Assembly: GCA_903861145.1 (NCBI GenBank) | Contig: CAIOTH010000047.1 | Location: 1-64,000 of the forward strand | From: an uncultured Bacteroidota bacterium | GTDB taxonomy: Bacteria; Bacteroidota; Bacteroidia; Chitinophagales; LD1 | Length of the DNA stretch: 64,000 nucleotides | Direction: 5' to 3' | Part shown: positions 8,658 to 18,198 of the stretch, in pieces | Layout of the letters: each line of letters opens with the position of its first letter | Numbering within the stretch: the first letter of the stretch is position 1 | Made by a program: the position numbers and the translations under genes | Notes under the pieces: generated by a model | Databases searched by the model: none | What the model was told of the DNA's origin: nothing | Seen by the model: only the letters and a program-made list of their open reading frames with translations

Positions 8658-9067
8658 TCCGCCTCCTCTTTTTTTATTACACCTATCAATGTTTTAACCA
8701 TATATATTTCCAATGCTAAAAACAGCGCTGGGATTAACAGCATTGGGCCTACTTTCCCTTCGGCAAAGGCTATAATAATAGTTTGAACTTCTATCAAAGC
8801 CCTGACTAAGGTTAAAATCGTAAGCGCTTCCGGCGCGCCCCTAATAATGGTTACAAACCCTAATGCTAAGCCAATGGCCAGGTTTCTTGAAGCAAATTCA
8901 AAATTCGCATGCCTTATAAAAGGATTGCCCAAATCAATTCCCGGCGAATCATGAAAGAGCAAACCGGCATTGATGTATGTCGCCACACCAAATCCAATAT
9001 TTACTAAGGCTAAAACACCTACTGCTATGCGTACCCAACGGGGCACATTGTCAACGTGCGCGCTCAT
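8654..9067 (-). CDS. Small multi-pass membrane protein of unknown function
   Basis: 137 residues with about four hydrophobic helices (VRIAVGVLALVNIGFGVATYI, LAIGLALGFVTII, ILTLVRALIEVQTIIIAF, LLIPALFLALEIYMVKTLIGV). The N-terminus is polar and the C-terminus ends KKEEAE in the cytosol. I do not recognise a named family. It resembles small DoxX-like or DUF4345-like membrane proteins only in overall layout. Its TGA overlaps the ATG of the downstream T9SS-cargo pseudogene by the sequence ATGA, implying translational coupling in the ancestral operon. Confidence 0.75.
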   Translation of the reverse strand: MSAHVDNVPRWVRIAVGVLALVNIGFGVATYINAGLLFHDSPGIDLGNPFIRHANFEFASRNLAIGLALGFVTIIRGAPEALTILTLVRALIEVQTIIIAFAEGKVGPMLLIPALFLALEIYMVKTLIGVIKKEEAE

Positions 9068-9184
9068 AATCTAAATATACACCTAAAATCCAATAAGGCG
9101 AATTAAAATTATATCACGCAACAATCATCCTTCTGTATTTCTTTCCGCTCTCCGCGCCCTTTGCGGTAAATTAAAATTCGGGGC

Positions 9185-9219
9185 AAAAAAAATCCACCCC
9201 GGAAACGACTCGGGGTGGA
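9185..9219 (-). terminator. Rho-independent terminator of the ECF sigma factor gene
   Basis: Perfect 9-base-pair stem TCCACCCCG (9193-9201) with CGGGGTGGA (9211-9219) and a 9-base loop. On the minus strand it is followed by eight T residues (plus-strand A run at 9185-9192). It lies about 28 bases beyond the sigma factor stop. Confidence 0.93.
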
Positions 9220-9246
9220 CTCTATAAAACAACTATTTACCAGAAA

Positions 9247-9831
9247 CTAGTACCTAAAAACTACATTGTTAGTCTCCATTAATTTACGGAGGTTAATCAA
9301 TGCATATCTCATACGCCCTAAACAGGTATTAATAGGCGAGTTGGTGTATTCCGAAACTTCCTTAAAACTGAAGTTAAAGAAGTGACGCAGTATCACTACT
9401 TCCTTCTGCTCTTCGGGCAATTGCTCAATCAGCTCTTTCAGTTTGCCTTCAAACTTCTCCAGTTGCACATGTTCTTCAACAGGCGTTTCTTCAAACTTCA
9501 TGTATTTAAAAATGTCATCACCTTCGCTGGTAACAATGCCCGGCATTCTCTTCAGTTTCCTAAAGTGGTCAATGCACAGGTTGTAGGCAATACGAGCAAC
9601 CCAGGGGGCAAACTTGCCTTCTTCGTTGTATTTGCCGGCGCGTAGCGTATCTATAGCTTTAATAAATGTCTCCTGAAAGATGTCTTCTGCCAGGTACTCA
9701 TCCTTCACCATCAAATAGATGGAGGTAAAGATTTTGTCTTTGTGGCGGGTAATAAGTCTTTCAAGGGCAATTTCGTTGCCTGCGAGGTATTGGTCAACCA
9801 ACTCCTGATCGCTCATTAATTGAGTGCGCAT
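9247..9831 (-). CDS. ECF-type sigma-70 family RNA polymerase sigma factor
   Basis: 194 residues with the two conserved ECF regions. Region 2 is at about 20-90 (LITRHKDKIFTSIYLMVKD, then AEDIFQETFIKAI, then FAPWVARIAYNLCIDHFRK). Region 4 is at about 130-185 (LPEEQKEVVILRHFFNFSFKEVSEYTNSPINTCLGRMRYALINLRK). It directs core RNA polymerase to alternative promoters. No anti-sigma gene is adjacent, as in Bacteroidota SigW/RpoE-like housekeeping ECFs, so its signal input is unclear. It is monocistronic, with its own terminator and a 327-base upstream gap shared with uvrA. Confidence 0.94.
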   Translation of the reverse strand: MRTQLMSDQELVDQYLAGNEIALERLITRHKDKIFTSIYLMVKDEYLAEDIFQETFIKAIDTLRAGKYNEEGKFAPWVARIAYNLCIDHFRKLKRMPGIVTSEGDDIFKYMKFEETPVEEHVQLEKFEGKLKELIEQLPEEQKEVVILRHFFNFSFKEVSEYTNSPINTCLGRMRYALINLRKLMETNNVVFRY

Positions 9832-10158
9832 AACGTTACGTTTTAAGTGATGAAATAAAAACGTAGAGTGGTTGCTATAGGCTGAACTTTTGGTTTAGTT
9901 TGTTTGTTCTCAGTCTTGTCATTGCTATCCCCAAACGAGTGAGAAAAAGCAATTCAGAAATTTGACTGCTTCGTGCCTTAAAAGTGGCAGCTTGCAATGA
10001 CAAAACCGATAAGTAAAATTTTACCTTCTATTGTTATGAATTATACGTGTAAATAAGCCTTAAAAATTAACTTTGCGAATCCTTAAAAAATCAGAGTAGA
10101 TATTAAGATTGCTATAGGCTTTTGCGGTTTTGATTATACCAAAGATAAATAAACTAAA
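9832..10158. other. Divergent intergenic region between the sigma factor gene and uvrA
   Basis: 327 bases holding promoters for both genes. The uvrA side has a perfect TAnnTTTG box (separate entry). A 12-base direct repeat TTGCTATAGGCT occurs at 9872-9883 and 10109-10120; its meaning is unclear and it could be chance. No coding frame was judged real here. Confidence 0.55.
10068..10075 (+). promoter_or_regulatory. Candidate uvrA promoter -7 box (TAACTTTG)
   Basis: Exact match to the Bacteroidota -7 consensus TAnnTTTG. No clear TTTG -33 element lies 19-21 bases upstream. It would place the transcript start near 10080 and give an untranslated leader of about 75-80 bases before the TTG start of uvrA. 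Confidence 0.5.
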
Positions 10159-12951
10159 TTGAAATTACCAAATAAATTTTCGGTCGACGAGAAAAAAATC
10201 TTTATCAAGGGCGCCCGCGTCCACAATTTAAAAAATGTGGATGTCGAGATTCCTAAAAACCGTTTCATCGTTATAACAGGCGTTTCCGGCTCAGGAAAAT
10301 CATCACTTACTATCGACACCTTATATGCTGAGGGTCAGCGGCGTTACGTCGAATCCTTATCCAGCTACGCCCGCCAGTTTCTTACCCGCATGGATAAACC
10401 TGATGTTGACTATATAAAAGGTTTATGCCCTGCCATTGCTATCGAACAAAAAGTATCTACAAGAACAACGCGCTCCTCCGTAGGCTCGCTAACTGAGATA
10501 TACGATTATCTGCGCCTTTTGTTCGCGCGCATAGGCAAAACCTATTCTCCTGTTTCGGGCGATTTAGTTGTAAAACATGAGGTAAAAGACGTTATTGACT
10601 TCATTTTTAAGCTAAAAGACGATGAAAAGGTCTATATCTACTTTGAAGATTCAGTAAACAAAAACCTGGCCGAGCACCTCAATTTATTACTTCAAAAGGG
10701 TTTTACTCGCGTTAAGTTTAAAGGCGAAGTAGCCAAAATTGAAGAATTACTTGAAAGTAAGGACGCCCTTAAAACCAAACAAAGCAAGATCGAAGTATTG
10801 GTCGACCGCCTCGTTGTAAAGCAGGATGAAGACCTTAAATCACGCGCGGCCGACTCTGTTCAAACGGCTTTTAGCGAGGGCCATGGCGAATGTATCATCG
10901 ACTTAGGCAATGGCATTATCAAAAAATTCTCAAACAAATTTGAAGCTGACGGCATAACCTTCGAAGAGCCAAGTCCTAACTTCTTCAACTTCAATAATCC
11001 TTACGGCGCCTGCAAAACCTGCGAAGGCTTTGGTTCAGTAATGGGTATTGATGAAGACCTCGTTATTCCAGATAAAGAATTATCCATTTACGAAGGAGCC
11101 GTTGCACCTTGGCGTGGCGAAAAAATGAGCGAGTGGGCAGAGCCTTTGATAAAAAAAGGAGTGCTTTTTGATTTCCCTATTCACCGCGCTTACAAAGACC
11201 TCAACGCCAAAGAGAAAAAGCTGGTTTGGGAGGGCAACAGTTATTTCAATGGGTTGAATGCCTTCTTTAAATACCTGGAAGAGAAGAGCTACAAAATTCA
11301 ATATCGCGTAATGGCAAGCCGCTACCGCGGCAAAACCACCTGCCCCGATTGTAAGGGCTCACGCGTTCGTGCTGATGCACAATACGTAAAAATAAATGAC
11401 CATAGCATTACAGATATGCTGTTGTTGCCTATTAAAGAGCTCCATGTTTTTTTTAAGGACATTGAACTTTCCAACGAGCAAACCAAAATTGCTTCGCGCA
11501 TATTAGTTGAAATCAAGAACCGGTTACAAACCATGATGGACGTGGGTTTGGGATATCTCACACTCATTCGTTTATCAAACACTTTATCGGGTGGCGAAAC
11601 TCAGCGTATTAACCTTACACGCTCTATCGGCAGCAACCTTACCTCATCTCTTTACATTTTAGATGAACCCAGCATTGGCTTACATCAACGCGATACCGAA
11701 CGCCTCATCAAAGTCCTCAAAAACCTGCGCGACCTCGGTAACACAGTAGTTATTGTTGAGCATGATGAAGACATTATGAAACAGAGCGACCACATTGTAG
11801 ATATGGGCCCTGAAGCCGGTGTTTACGGTGGGGAGGTAATGTACAACGGCAACGCAAAAGACCTTCTTAAATCAAATACCCTTACTGCAAAGTATTTAAA
11901 TGGAGAGCTCGAAATTCACTACAACCCCAAAAGAAGAAAGCCCAATAACTGGATTGAAATAACCGGTGCAAGCCAGCATAATCTTAAAAATATTGACGTA
12001 AAAATTCCGCTCAATGCCTTAACGGTGGTGAGTGGTGTAAGCGGCTCCGGCAAAACAACCCTAATCAAAAAAATATTCTACCCTGCATTGATGCGTTTGT
12101 TTGATGGTGCCGGTGAAAAACCCGGACAATTCAGAGAGTTGAAGGGCGATATGAAAAGCATTACTGCAGTAGAAATGATTGACCAAAATCCACTTGGAAG
12201 AAGTTCGCGTTCCAATCCTGTTACTTATGTAAAGGCGTATGACGGCATTCGCGATCTATTCTCCAAACAGCAGCTTGCAAAAATCCGTGGTTACCAGCCA
12301 AAAGATTTTTCATTCAACGTTGAAGGTGGCCGTTGCGAAACCTGTAAAGGTGATGGGGAAGTAATTGTTGAAATGCAGTTTTTGGCCGACGTGCATTTAA
12401 AGTGCGAAGCCTGCAATGGCAAAAAATTTAAAGAAGAAATTCTCGAGGTTCAATACAAAGGCAAGAACATTTACGAAATTCTTGAATTGAGTGTTGATGA
12501 GGCCATGGACTTTTTTAGTGAGAACAAAGAGATCACATCAAAGATCGCACCGCTTCGTAATGTAGGTTTGGGTTATGTAAAACTAGGCCAATCAAGTTCA
12601 ACCCTGAGCGGCGGAGAGGCTCAGCGCGTTAAACTAGCCTCGTTCCTAACCCGTGGTTCGGCGCCGGACCCTATTCTTTTCATTTTTGATGAACCTACCA
12701 CCGGCCTTCACTTTCACGATATCAATAAACTCATTTCTTCCTTCAACCAACTCATTGAGGCTGGGCACTCTGTGGTGGTAATCGAGCACAACATGGACGT
12801 CATTAAATGCGCCGATTGGCTCATTGATTTAGGCCCTGATGGAGGCGATGAAGGAGGCCACCTTGTCTACCAGGGTGTACCCGAGGGAATACTCGGTGCA
12901 AAAGACTCGTATACTGCCACGTATTTGAGGCCTAAATTGCAGCAGAATTAA
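10159..12951 (+). CDS. uvrA: Excinuclease ABC subunit A
   Basis: DNA-damage recognition ATPase of nucleotide excision repair, working with UvrB. The 930-residue length fits the family. Two ABC ATPase modules are visible: Walker [11 protein letters not shown] (41-50) and [10 protein letters not shown] (about 625), signatures LSGGETQR and LSGGEAQR, and Walker B regions [12 protein letters not shown] and [12 protein letters not shown]. Zinc-binding Cys pairs are present ([24 protein letters not shown] with CEACNGKK). The start is TTG at 10159: an in-frame TAA at 10150-10152 excludes any upstream start, and the next residues ([14 protein letters not shown]) are the conserved beginning. Transcribed alone. 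Confidence 0.98.
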   Translation: MKLPNKFSVDEKKIFIKGARVHNLKNVDVEIPKNRFIVITGVSGSGKSSLTIDTLYAEGQRRYVESLSSYARQFLTRMDKPDVDYIKGLCPAIAIEQKVSTRTTRSSVGSLTEIYDYLRLLFARIGKTYSPVSGDLVVKHEVKDVIDFIFKLKDDEKVYIYFEDSVNKNLAEHLNLLLQKGFTRVKFKGEVAKIEELLESKDALKTKQSKIEVLVDRLVVKQDEDLKSRAADSVQTAFSEGHGECIIDLGNGIIKKFSNKFEADGITFEEPSPNFFNFNNPYGACKTCEGFGSVMGIDEDLVIPDKELSIYEGAVAPWRGEKMSEWAEPLIKKGVLFDFPIHRAYKDLNAKEKKLVWEGNSYFNGLNAFFKYLEEKSYKIQYRVMASRYRGKTTCPDCKGSRVRADAQYVKINDHSITDMLLLPIKELHVFFKDIELSNEQTKIASRILVEIKNRLQTMMDVGLGYLTLIRLSNTLSGGETQRINLTRSIGSNLTSSLYILDEPSIGLHQRDTERLIKVLKNLRDLGNTVVIVEHDEDIMKQSDHIVDMGPEAGVYGGEVMYNGNAKDLLKSNTLTAKYLNGELEIHYNPKRRKPNNWIEITGASQHNLKNIDVKIPLNALTVVSGVSGSGKTTLIKKIFYPALMRLFDGAGEKPGQFRELKGDMKSITAVEMIDQNPLGRSSRSNPVTYVKAYDGIRDLFSKQQLAKIRGYQPKDFSFNVEGGRCETCKGDGEVIVEMQFLADVHLKCEACNGKKFKEEILEVQYKGKNIYEILELSVDEAMDFFSENKEITSKIAPLRNVGLGYVKLGQSSSTLSGGEAQRVKLASFLTRGSAPDPILFIFDEPTTGLHFHDINKLISSFNQLIEAGHSVVVIEHNMDVIKCADWLIDLGPDGGDEGGHLVYQGVPEGILGAKDSYTATYLRPKLQQN

Positions 12952-13087
12952 ATAGGTTGAAGTAATCAAATCATCAGGTACTTTTTACAATAGCGGTTGG
13001 CTGTTAGGGTCCAACTATTTTACCGATAACTTTTGTAAAATATAACCATTTGCTCTACTTCAACGTATTTAGCACAACGTGGACTCT

Positions 13088-14740
13088 GTGAAAATAAAAC
13101 TGTCATTTTTATTCTTGACACTGTTATGCTGCACCCAAATTTTCGGGCAGGACTTTATCGGTTTTGTCAAAAAGGGCGATAGCACCTCTGCACCCATTTA
13201 CCAGGCCACAGTAGAAATTCTGCAAAACAATAAGAGCGTAAGCTCCCTCAAAACTTATTTCGACGGTTCGTTCAAATTTACTCCTGCCAAAAACCAGGCC
13301 TACACCATCAAAATATCCTACTCTGGATACAGCGACACTACATACTCCATCTCTGCAGATAAAAAAGCAATACCAACACCTGCCACCGTTACGGTTAAAC
13401 TTAAAAAAGACGGCATGCGCCTGATGGGCGAAGTAAAAAGTGCTGATGAAAGCTTCCCCATAAAAGATGTAACCATTATTTTAAAAAATGTAATGACCCG
13501 CCAGGAAGACCGGCAAACAACTTCGGTAAATGGCCAATACAATTTCAAACTCGATTACGAAACTAACTACCGCCTTAGCATTGATAAGCGCTCATCCGGA
13601 GTCTTCAACAAATATCGCGATACCACGTTCTATGTTTCAACCATCGGTTTCAATCAGCCGCTCGATTACAAACTCGACATCAACCTTACAAAAGACCTTA
13701 CCCAGCACAACGAAATGCCTTCCGGCTACAATGCCTCAAAGGTAACAGCCAGTAAAGACCTTAAGCCGGTGGTGCCAATAAGCGAGGGCAAACCCATCAC
13801 TTCAATTGCCGTGGGCAAACGTGTTTATACAACGGCAAAGGTATTAGACCCTAAATTAGTTCCGGACACCGGTTCCAAAACACAAGGCGCAACTCAAAAC
13901 AATCCACCGGTTGCCATTGCTACAAAAAAATCGTTAGAAGATTCCCTTGCTCAATTAAGGACAGAGCAACTACGCATTGCCCGCCAGGAAATTGCTAAAA
14001 AGGAGCATGATGATTCAATAACAAAATTGCTGGTCGCTACTCGTAAAAAAGAAGTTCGAGACTCTCTTACCAAAGTGGCCCAGGCTAATAAATTCAAAGC
14101 CCTTCAGGATTCTGTTTACCAGGCCAACGCCGCTCAGTATAAGTTGATTGCCGATAAGGCTGCTAAAGAGGCCAGGAGAGATTCACTGGCAAAAGCAAAA
14201 ACGGAGCAACTACCTGTCGAGCGCGTTGTTGCCGCCCAAAAAGCAGCTTCCGATTCGGGTGCCCACCTTGCTGTAGCCACCATCGACTATCAAAAAGTTA
14301 CGCAGGATTCTATTAAAGCTATTCGCTTGGAGCAAAAGCGCATTGCACAACAAGTAGTCGCGCAAAAAGCTTACCAGGATTCGGTAAACAAAACACTTGT
14401 CTATGCACATCAAAAATTAGTTCAGGACTCCATCAATCATGCAAAGCGCGAAATGCAGGCCGCCACTGATGCTCGTCTCATTCAAAAAGCTTACGATGAC
14501 TCCGTTTCAAGAGTGCTAGCTGCCTTGCATAAAAAAGCGGTGTATGATTCTATTGCCAAAACTGCACAAGTCAACAAACTCAAATCTCGTCAGGACTCAA
14601 TTTATCAAGCCATTGCTAATAAGGCAGCCAAAGAGGCAAAGAGAGACTCTCTTGAAAAGCAAAGGCAGAACAACTGCCAGTTGATCGGGTTATTGCCGCT
14701 AAAAAAGCCGCCGCCGATTCGCTCAATATTGCCCGGCTAG
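13088..14740 (+). CDS. N-terminal part of a giant DS-repeat coiled-coil protein (gene split by a frameshift)
   Basis: Signal peptide KIKLSFLFLTLLCCTQIFGQ is followed by two CarboxypepD_reg/CNA-B-like beta domains (about residues 20-105 and 110-200: GFVKKGDSTSAPIYQATVEI, then MGEVKSADESFPIKDVTIIL). A linker leads into Lys/Ala/Gln-rich helical repeats marked by Asp-Ser. The last residues after about 14655 (RQNNCQLIGLLPLKK) are out of frame. Inserting one base between about 14650 and 14660 joins this to the frame ending at 18198, giving about 1700 residues. The parallel repeat at 14170-14220 (DSLAKAKTEQLPVERV) shows the expected reading. GTG at 13088 is preferred to GTG at 13079 because it gives a compact signal peptide. 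Likely periplasmic or outer-membrane associated; function unknown. Confidence 0.85.
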   Translation: MKIKLSFLFLTLLCCTQIFGQDFIGFVKKGDSTSAPIYQATVEILQNNKSVSSLKTYFDGSFKFTPAKNQAYTIKISYSGYSDTTYSISADKKAIPTPATVTVKLKKDGMRLMGEVKSADESFPIKDVTIILKNVMTRQEDRQTTSVNGQYNFKLDYETNYRLSIDKRSSGVFNKYRDTTFYVSTIGFNQPLDYKLDINLTKDLTQHNEMPSGYNASKVTASKDLKPVVPISEGKPITSIAVGKRVYTTAKVLDPKLVPDTGSKTQGATQNNPPVAIATKKSLEDSLAQLRTEQLRIARQEIAKKEHDDSITKLLVATRKKEVRDSLTKVAQANKFKALQDSVYQANAAQYKLIADKAAKEARRDSLAKAKTEQLPVERVVAAQKAASDSGAHLAVATIDYQKVTQDSIKAIRLEQKRIAQQVVAQKAYQDSVNKTLVYAHQKLVQDSINHAKREMQAATDARLIQKAYDDSVSRVLAALHKKAVYDSIAKTAQVNKLKSRQDSIYQAIANKAAKEAKRDSLEKQRQNNCQLIGLLPLKKPPPIRSILPG

Positions 14741-14799
14741 AACAAAAGCGATTACTTCAGGAAGTAGCCGCGCAAAAGGCTTATACCGACTCAGTTAAT

Positions 14800-17700
14800 A
14801 TGGCTTTGGCATCTGCTCGTCAAAAACTCGTTCAAGACTCCATCGCTCATTCCCGTCGGGAACTGCAAGCCGCAGCGGATGCACGGGTCATTCAAAAAGC
14901 ATATCAGGATTCCATTTCAAGAGTTGTAGCGGCAACGCGCAAAAAAGAGGTTCGCGATTCTTTCTCAAGGTTACAACAATCAGCAAAATTAAAAGCGCTT
15001 CAGGATTCGATTGCACAAGCTAATGTAGCGCAGCAACGACTGGCCATCGAATTAGCGGAGAAAAAGGCTCTCAAAGACTCGGTAAATAGGGTGAAAACCG
15101 AACGGATACACTTAGCCAAAGAAATGGCGGCTAAAAAGACATATACGGATTCAATTAACCGGGCCCTGATTGATGCACGTCAAAAATTAATTCAGGACTC
15201 AATATCACATGCTCATCGCGAATTACAAGCAGCAGCTGATGCCCGTTTAATTCAGAAGGCTTACCAGGATTCCGTTTCACGCTTGTTAGCTGCATTACAT
15301 AAAAAAGAACTACGCGACTCTATTTATCGTGCAAAGCTTGAAAAAGAAAAAGAGGCTAAAGAACAGGCGCTCCTAAAAGCCCATCAGGATTCGATTGCTG
15401 CGGTCTCTTTGTTGGAAAGAAGACGTGCCAAGGATGACTCAATAATGCATGCCAACGAAGCGTCAAGACAAAAGGCCATGCAGGATTCTATCGCCAGATA
15501 CAAGGCCCAACAGGAAAGGTTAAGTCGTGAATTGGCGGCTAAAAAGGCTTTCAAAGATTCTGTAAATCTTGCTGAGGCCGAACAAAAACGAATCAGCCAG
15601 CTGTTAGCTTCCAAAAAAGCTTTTGAAGATTCGATGTCGCGCGTAGTTCAAATAGCGCGTCAAAAATTTGTAAACGATAGTGCCGAACAGGCCCGTGCCG
15701 AACAGCAAAAAACGGCCCGCTTACAAGCCGAACACAAAAACTACGACGACTCCATTACTTCGGTGCTAAAAGAAACCCGCCATAAAATGTGGCAGGACTC
15801 TATTGCCCGCTCCAAAGCTGAACTACACCGCTTAACAGAAGAGGCCTCCATTAAAAAAGCTTTTGAAGATTCCATTAGCAAAGTGCTGGCCTTTAACCGA
15901 AAAAAGATGGTTGAAGATTCCATGTTGATTGTAAAGGCCGAAAAGGAGCGTTCGGCAAAACTGCTAGCCGCCAAAAAAGCGCATGATGACTCAATAGCCC
16001 GCGAACAAAAAATGGCCTACGATTTACTGGCCCAAAAAGCAGCCCGCGATTCAGTTGAGCACCGGAAAGCACAGCAGAGCACTACTGCACAGTATGCTTC
16101 TTCTAAAAAGGTATTTGAAGACTCTTTGGTAAAAGCATTTGAAGAAGAGCATCAAAAAACCGTACACGAGTTTACGTTGCGCAATAAAACAGAACAGGAA
16201 AAAACGGCTAAAGTGTTGGCTGCCAAAAAAGCGGTGGAGGACTCCTTACAGAACTTAAAAAACCAACAGCTTCGGTTAGTTCAGGAATTGGCCGTTACAA
16301 AAAAAGCTTCGCGCGACTCAATAGCAAATGCTTATGCTGATGCGCATAGAATGATTGCTCGCGATTCTTCGTTGCGCTCATCTGCCGAAAAAGAAAGAAG
16401 GGCGAAGGAATTGGCTCTACAAAAGTCATTGAGAGATTCAGTTAGCCGGGCCACTGCCGAGCAACGGCGTATGGCCATGCAATTAGCGGCCACCAAGCGT
16501 TTTGAAGATTCGGTATCGCTGGTACTAAAAGAAACCCGACAGGTTTTTGCCAAAGATTCAATAGCACATGCTAAAGCCGACGAAGCGCGCCATGTTGAAG
16601 ATGTTGCTACGCAAAAAAGATTGAAGGAGCAGGCATTGGCTGCTAACAAAAAGGCTGTTCAGGATTCATTGCAACGCATACGTGCAGAGGCCGAAAAAAC
16701 AGTCTTGTCCGACTCAATTGCAAAGGCCCGCGCCTCGTTATCGCGTGTAAGCAAAGAGTTGGATGCTGCCAAAAAGAAGGTCAAAGACGACTCTCTTACC
16801 CTCGCTAAAGCCGGTCAACTGCAGTTAGCTAAAGAGCTTGCCGAAACCACGAAACGCCAGCAACAGGAAGCTGCGCAGCAGAAAAAACTTTTAGCCGATT
16901 CGTTGAATAAAGTAAAAACCGCGCAGGAACTACAGGCCAAACAATTAGCCGAATACAACAAGCAACAGCAACAATTAGCGGCGCAACAAAAAAAGATGTA
17001 CGAAGATTCGTTGAGCAAAGCGAAAGCAGAGCAGGACTTAGCTAAAAAAGAACTTGCCGAACTAAAAAGAAAGCAAGCCGCTGAAGCCCGTAAAAAGGTA
17101 GTACAGGATTCCGTCGCCAACGTAAAAGCGTTACAGGAAAAAGAGGCCGCTGAATTAGCAGAGAATAAAAAGCAGGCACAAATTGAAGCAGGCAATCGCT
17201 TAAAGGCTATACAGGATTCTCTTTCCATAGTTAAGGCTCAGCAAGACAAAATCGCCGAACAAAGAAAGCAGGAAGTTGCGCTGCGCAAAAAAGCAGTTGA
17301 AGACTCTTTAGCTACCGTCAAAGCGGCTCAATTGCAGGCGGCCAAGGAACTTGCAGAGCAAAAGAAACAGGCAGAGGCCATTCGTAAAAAAGCCGTTGAA
17401 GACTCAGTTGCTAACGTAAAGGCAGAACAAGAACTGGCAGCCAAACAGTTGGCCGAACAAAAGAAACAAGCAGAAATTGAAGCTGCCAATAGAAAAAAGG
17501 CAGCAGATGACTCTATGGCTGCAGCAAAAGCCGAACAACAAAAATTGGCCAACGAGGAAGCCCAACGAAAACAAGCAGAAGAACAAGCCCGCATTAGAAA
17601 GAAAGCTGTGGTGGATTCTATGGCCATTGTTACCGCCGCACAACGCAAAAAGTTCATTGAAGACTCCATCGCCACTTTAAATGCGGAAAAGGAACGCCTG

Positions 17701-18198
17701 GCGCAGGAAGTGGCTCGCAGAAAAGCAGCTGACAATTCGCTGGCCAAAGAAATTCAGGCAACCACAGCTGCACCAACCAGCACCCGGCAACAACCGGTAC
17801 CGGTAGCAGAGGCTGAGGCCGGTAATGTAGTTATCAGGGAAAGCGATACACCAACTACGGATATGAAGGCTATGTTCTTTGCCAAAAACAGTTACGACAT
17901 TAACACCGCAGCCAGCGAGCAGCTAAAAGCGCTTTTACACCAGCTGCAAAGCGACCCTACATCTCATCTAAATATTTATGCCCTTGCCTCAACCGGTGAA
18001 AATAATCCGCGTCAAACTTCGCTGCGCCGGTCCGATATGGTATTGCGCTACTTCATACAAGCAGGTATTCCTATTAACCGCATCCGTTCATTCTATTATG
18101 GCAACAACATTTCGCGCAATGGCTGCACCAATCCAAATTGTCCTGAAGAGTTATTGCAACAAAACCGTTGCGTTGTTTATGATGTTGTGAAGAAGTAA
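14800..18198 (+). CDS. C-terminal part of the giant DS-repeat coiled-coil protein with OmpA-like domain
   Basis: Continuation of the gene starting at 13088; this frame is actually open from 14656. About 950 residues are charged helical repeats (patterns like AAKKAFEDSISKVL) with DS landmarks spaced mostly 16 or 24 residues apart, changing to about 33-36 in the last third. The final 120 residues (about 17860-18190) form an OmpA/MotB-like domain: AMFFAKNSYDINTAASEQLK, then SLRRSDMVLRYFIQAGI, then NRIRSFYYGN, and a Cys-containing loop GCTNPNCPEE before QNRCVVYDVV, as in Bacteroidota OmpA proteins. OmpA domains usually bind peptidoglycan, so the long rod could span the periplasm. There is no close neighbour to suggest a partner. 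ATG 14800 is only the first ATG after the frameshift. Confidence 0.85.
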   Translation: MALASARQKLVQDSIAHSRRELQAAADARVIQKAYQDSISRVVAATRKKEVRDSFSRLQQSAKLKALQDSIAQANVAQQRLAIELAEKKALKDSVNRVKTERIHLAKEMAAKKTYTDSINRALIDARQKLIQDSISHAHRELQAAADARLIQKAYQDSVSRLLAALHKKELRDSIYRAKLEKEKEAKEQALLKAHQDSIAAVSLLERRRAKDDSIMHANEASRQKAMQDSIARYKAQQERLSRELAAKKAFKDSVNLAEAEQKRISQLLASKKAFEDSMSRVVQIARQKFVNDSAEQARAEQQKTARLQAEHKNYDDSITSVLKETRHKMWQDSIARSKAELHRLTEEASIKKAFEDSISKVLAFNRKKMVEDSMLIVKAEKERSAKLLAAKKAHDDSIAREQKMAYDLLAQKAARDSVEHRKAQQSTTAQYASSKKVFEDSLVKAFEEEHQKTVHEFTLRNKTEQEKTAKVLAAKKAVEDSLQNLKNQQLRLVQELAVTKKASRDSIANAYADAHRMIARDSSLRSSAEKERRAKELALQKSLRDSVSRATAEQRRMAMQLAATKRFEDSVSLVLKETRQVFAKDSIAHAKADEARHVEDVATQKRLKEQALAANKKAVQDSLQRIRAEAEKTVLSDSIAKARASLSRVSKELDAAKKKVKDDSLTLAKAGQLQLAKELAETTKRQQQEAAQQKKLLADSLNKVKTAQELQAKQLAEYNKQQQQLAAQQKKMYEDSLSKAKAEQDLAKKELAELKRKQAAEARKKVVQDSVANVKALQEKEAAELAENKKQAQIEAGNRLKAIQDSLSIVKAQQDKIAEQRKQEVALRKKAVEDSLATVKAAQLQAAKELAEQKKQAEAIRKKAVEDSVANVKAEQELAAKQLAEQKKQAEIEAANRKKAADDSMAAAKAEQQKLANEEAQRKQAEEQARIRKKAVVDSMAIVTAAQRKKFIEDSIATLNAEKERLAQEVARRKAADNSLAKEIQATTAAPTSTRQQPVPVAEAEAGNVVIRESDTPTTDMKAMFFAKNSYDINTAASEQLKALLHQLQSDPTSHLNIYALASTGENNPRQTSLRRSDMVLRYFIQAGIPINRIRSFYYGNNISRNGCTNPNCPEELLQQNRCVVYDVVKK

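Noticed and set aside
9115-9180. Half of another palindromic repeat (TTTCCGCTCTCCGCGCCCTTTGCGG)
   Set aside because: No matching second arm was found nearby, so it is not reported as a feature.
9872-10120. Direct repeat TTGCTATAGGCT at 9872-9883 and 10109-10120 as an operator pair
   Set aside because: Only two 12-base copies, neither placed relative to both promoters in a consistent way; chance cannot be excluded.
10159-12951. UvrA2-type paralogue instead of canonical UvrA
   Set aside because: All zinc-finger and insertion regions expected for canonical UvrA are present at normal length.
15384-17750. Several minus-strand frames of 67-139 codons inside the coiled-coil gene (for example 16815-17228 and 17328-17747)
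   Set aside because: They are antisense shadows: the repeated AAAAAAG/GAC-TC codon pattern lacks stops on the other strand and yields Ser/Cys/Phe-rich repeats without family character.
13930-17760. Possible tandem DNA repeat or CRISPR-like array
   Set aside because: Periodicity is at the protein level; DNA copies differ at synonymous sites and there are no unique spacers between exact repeats.
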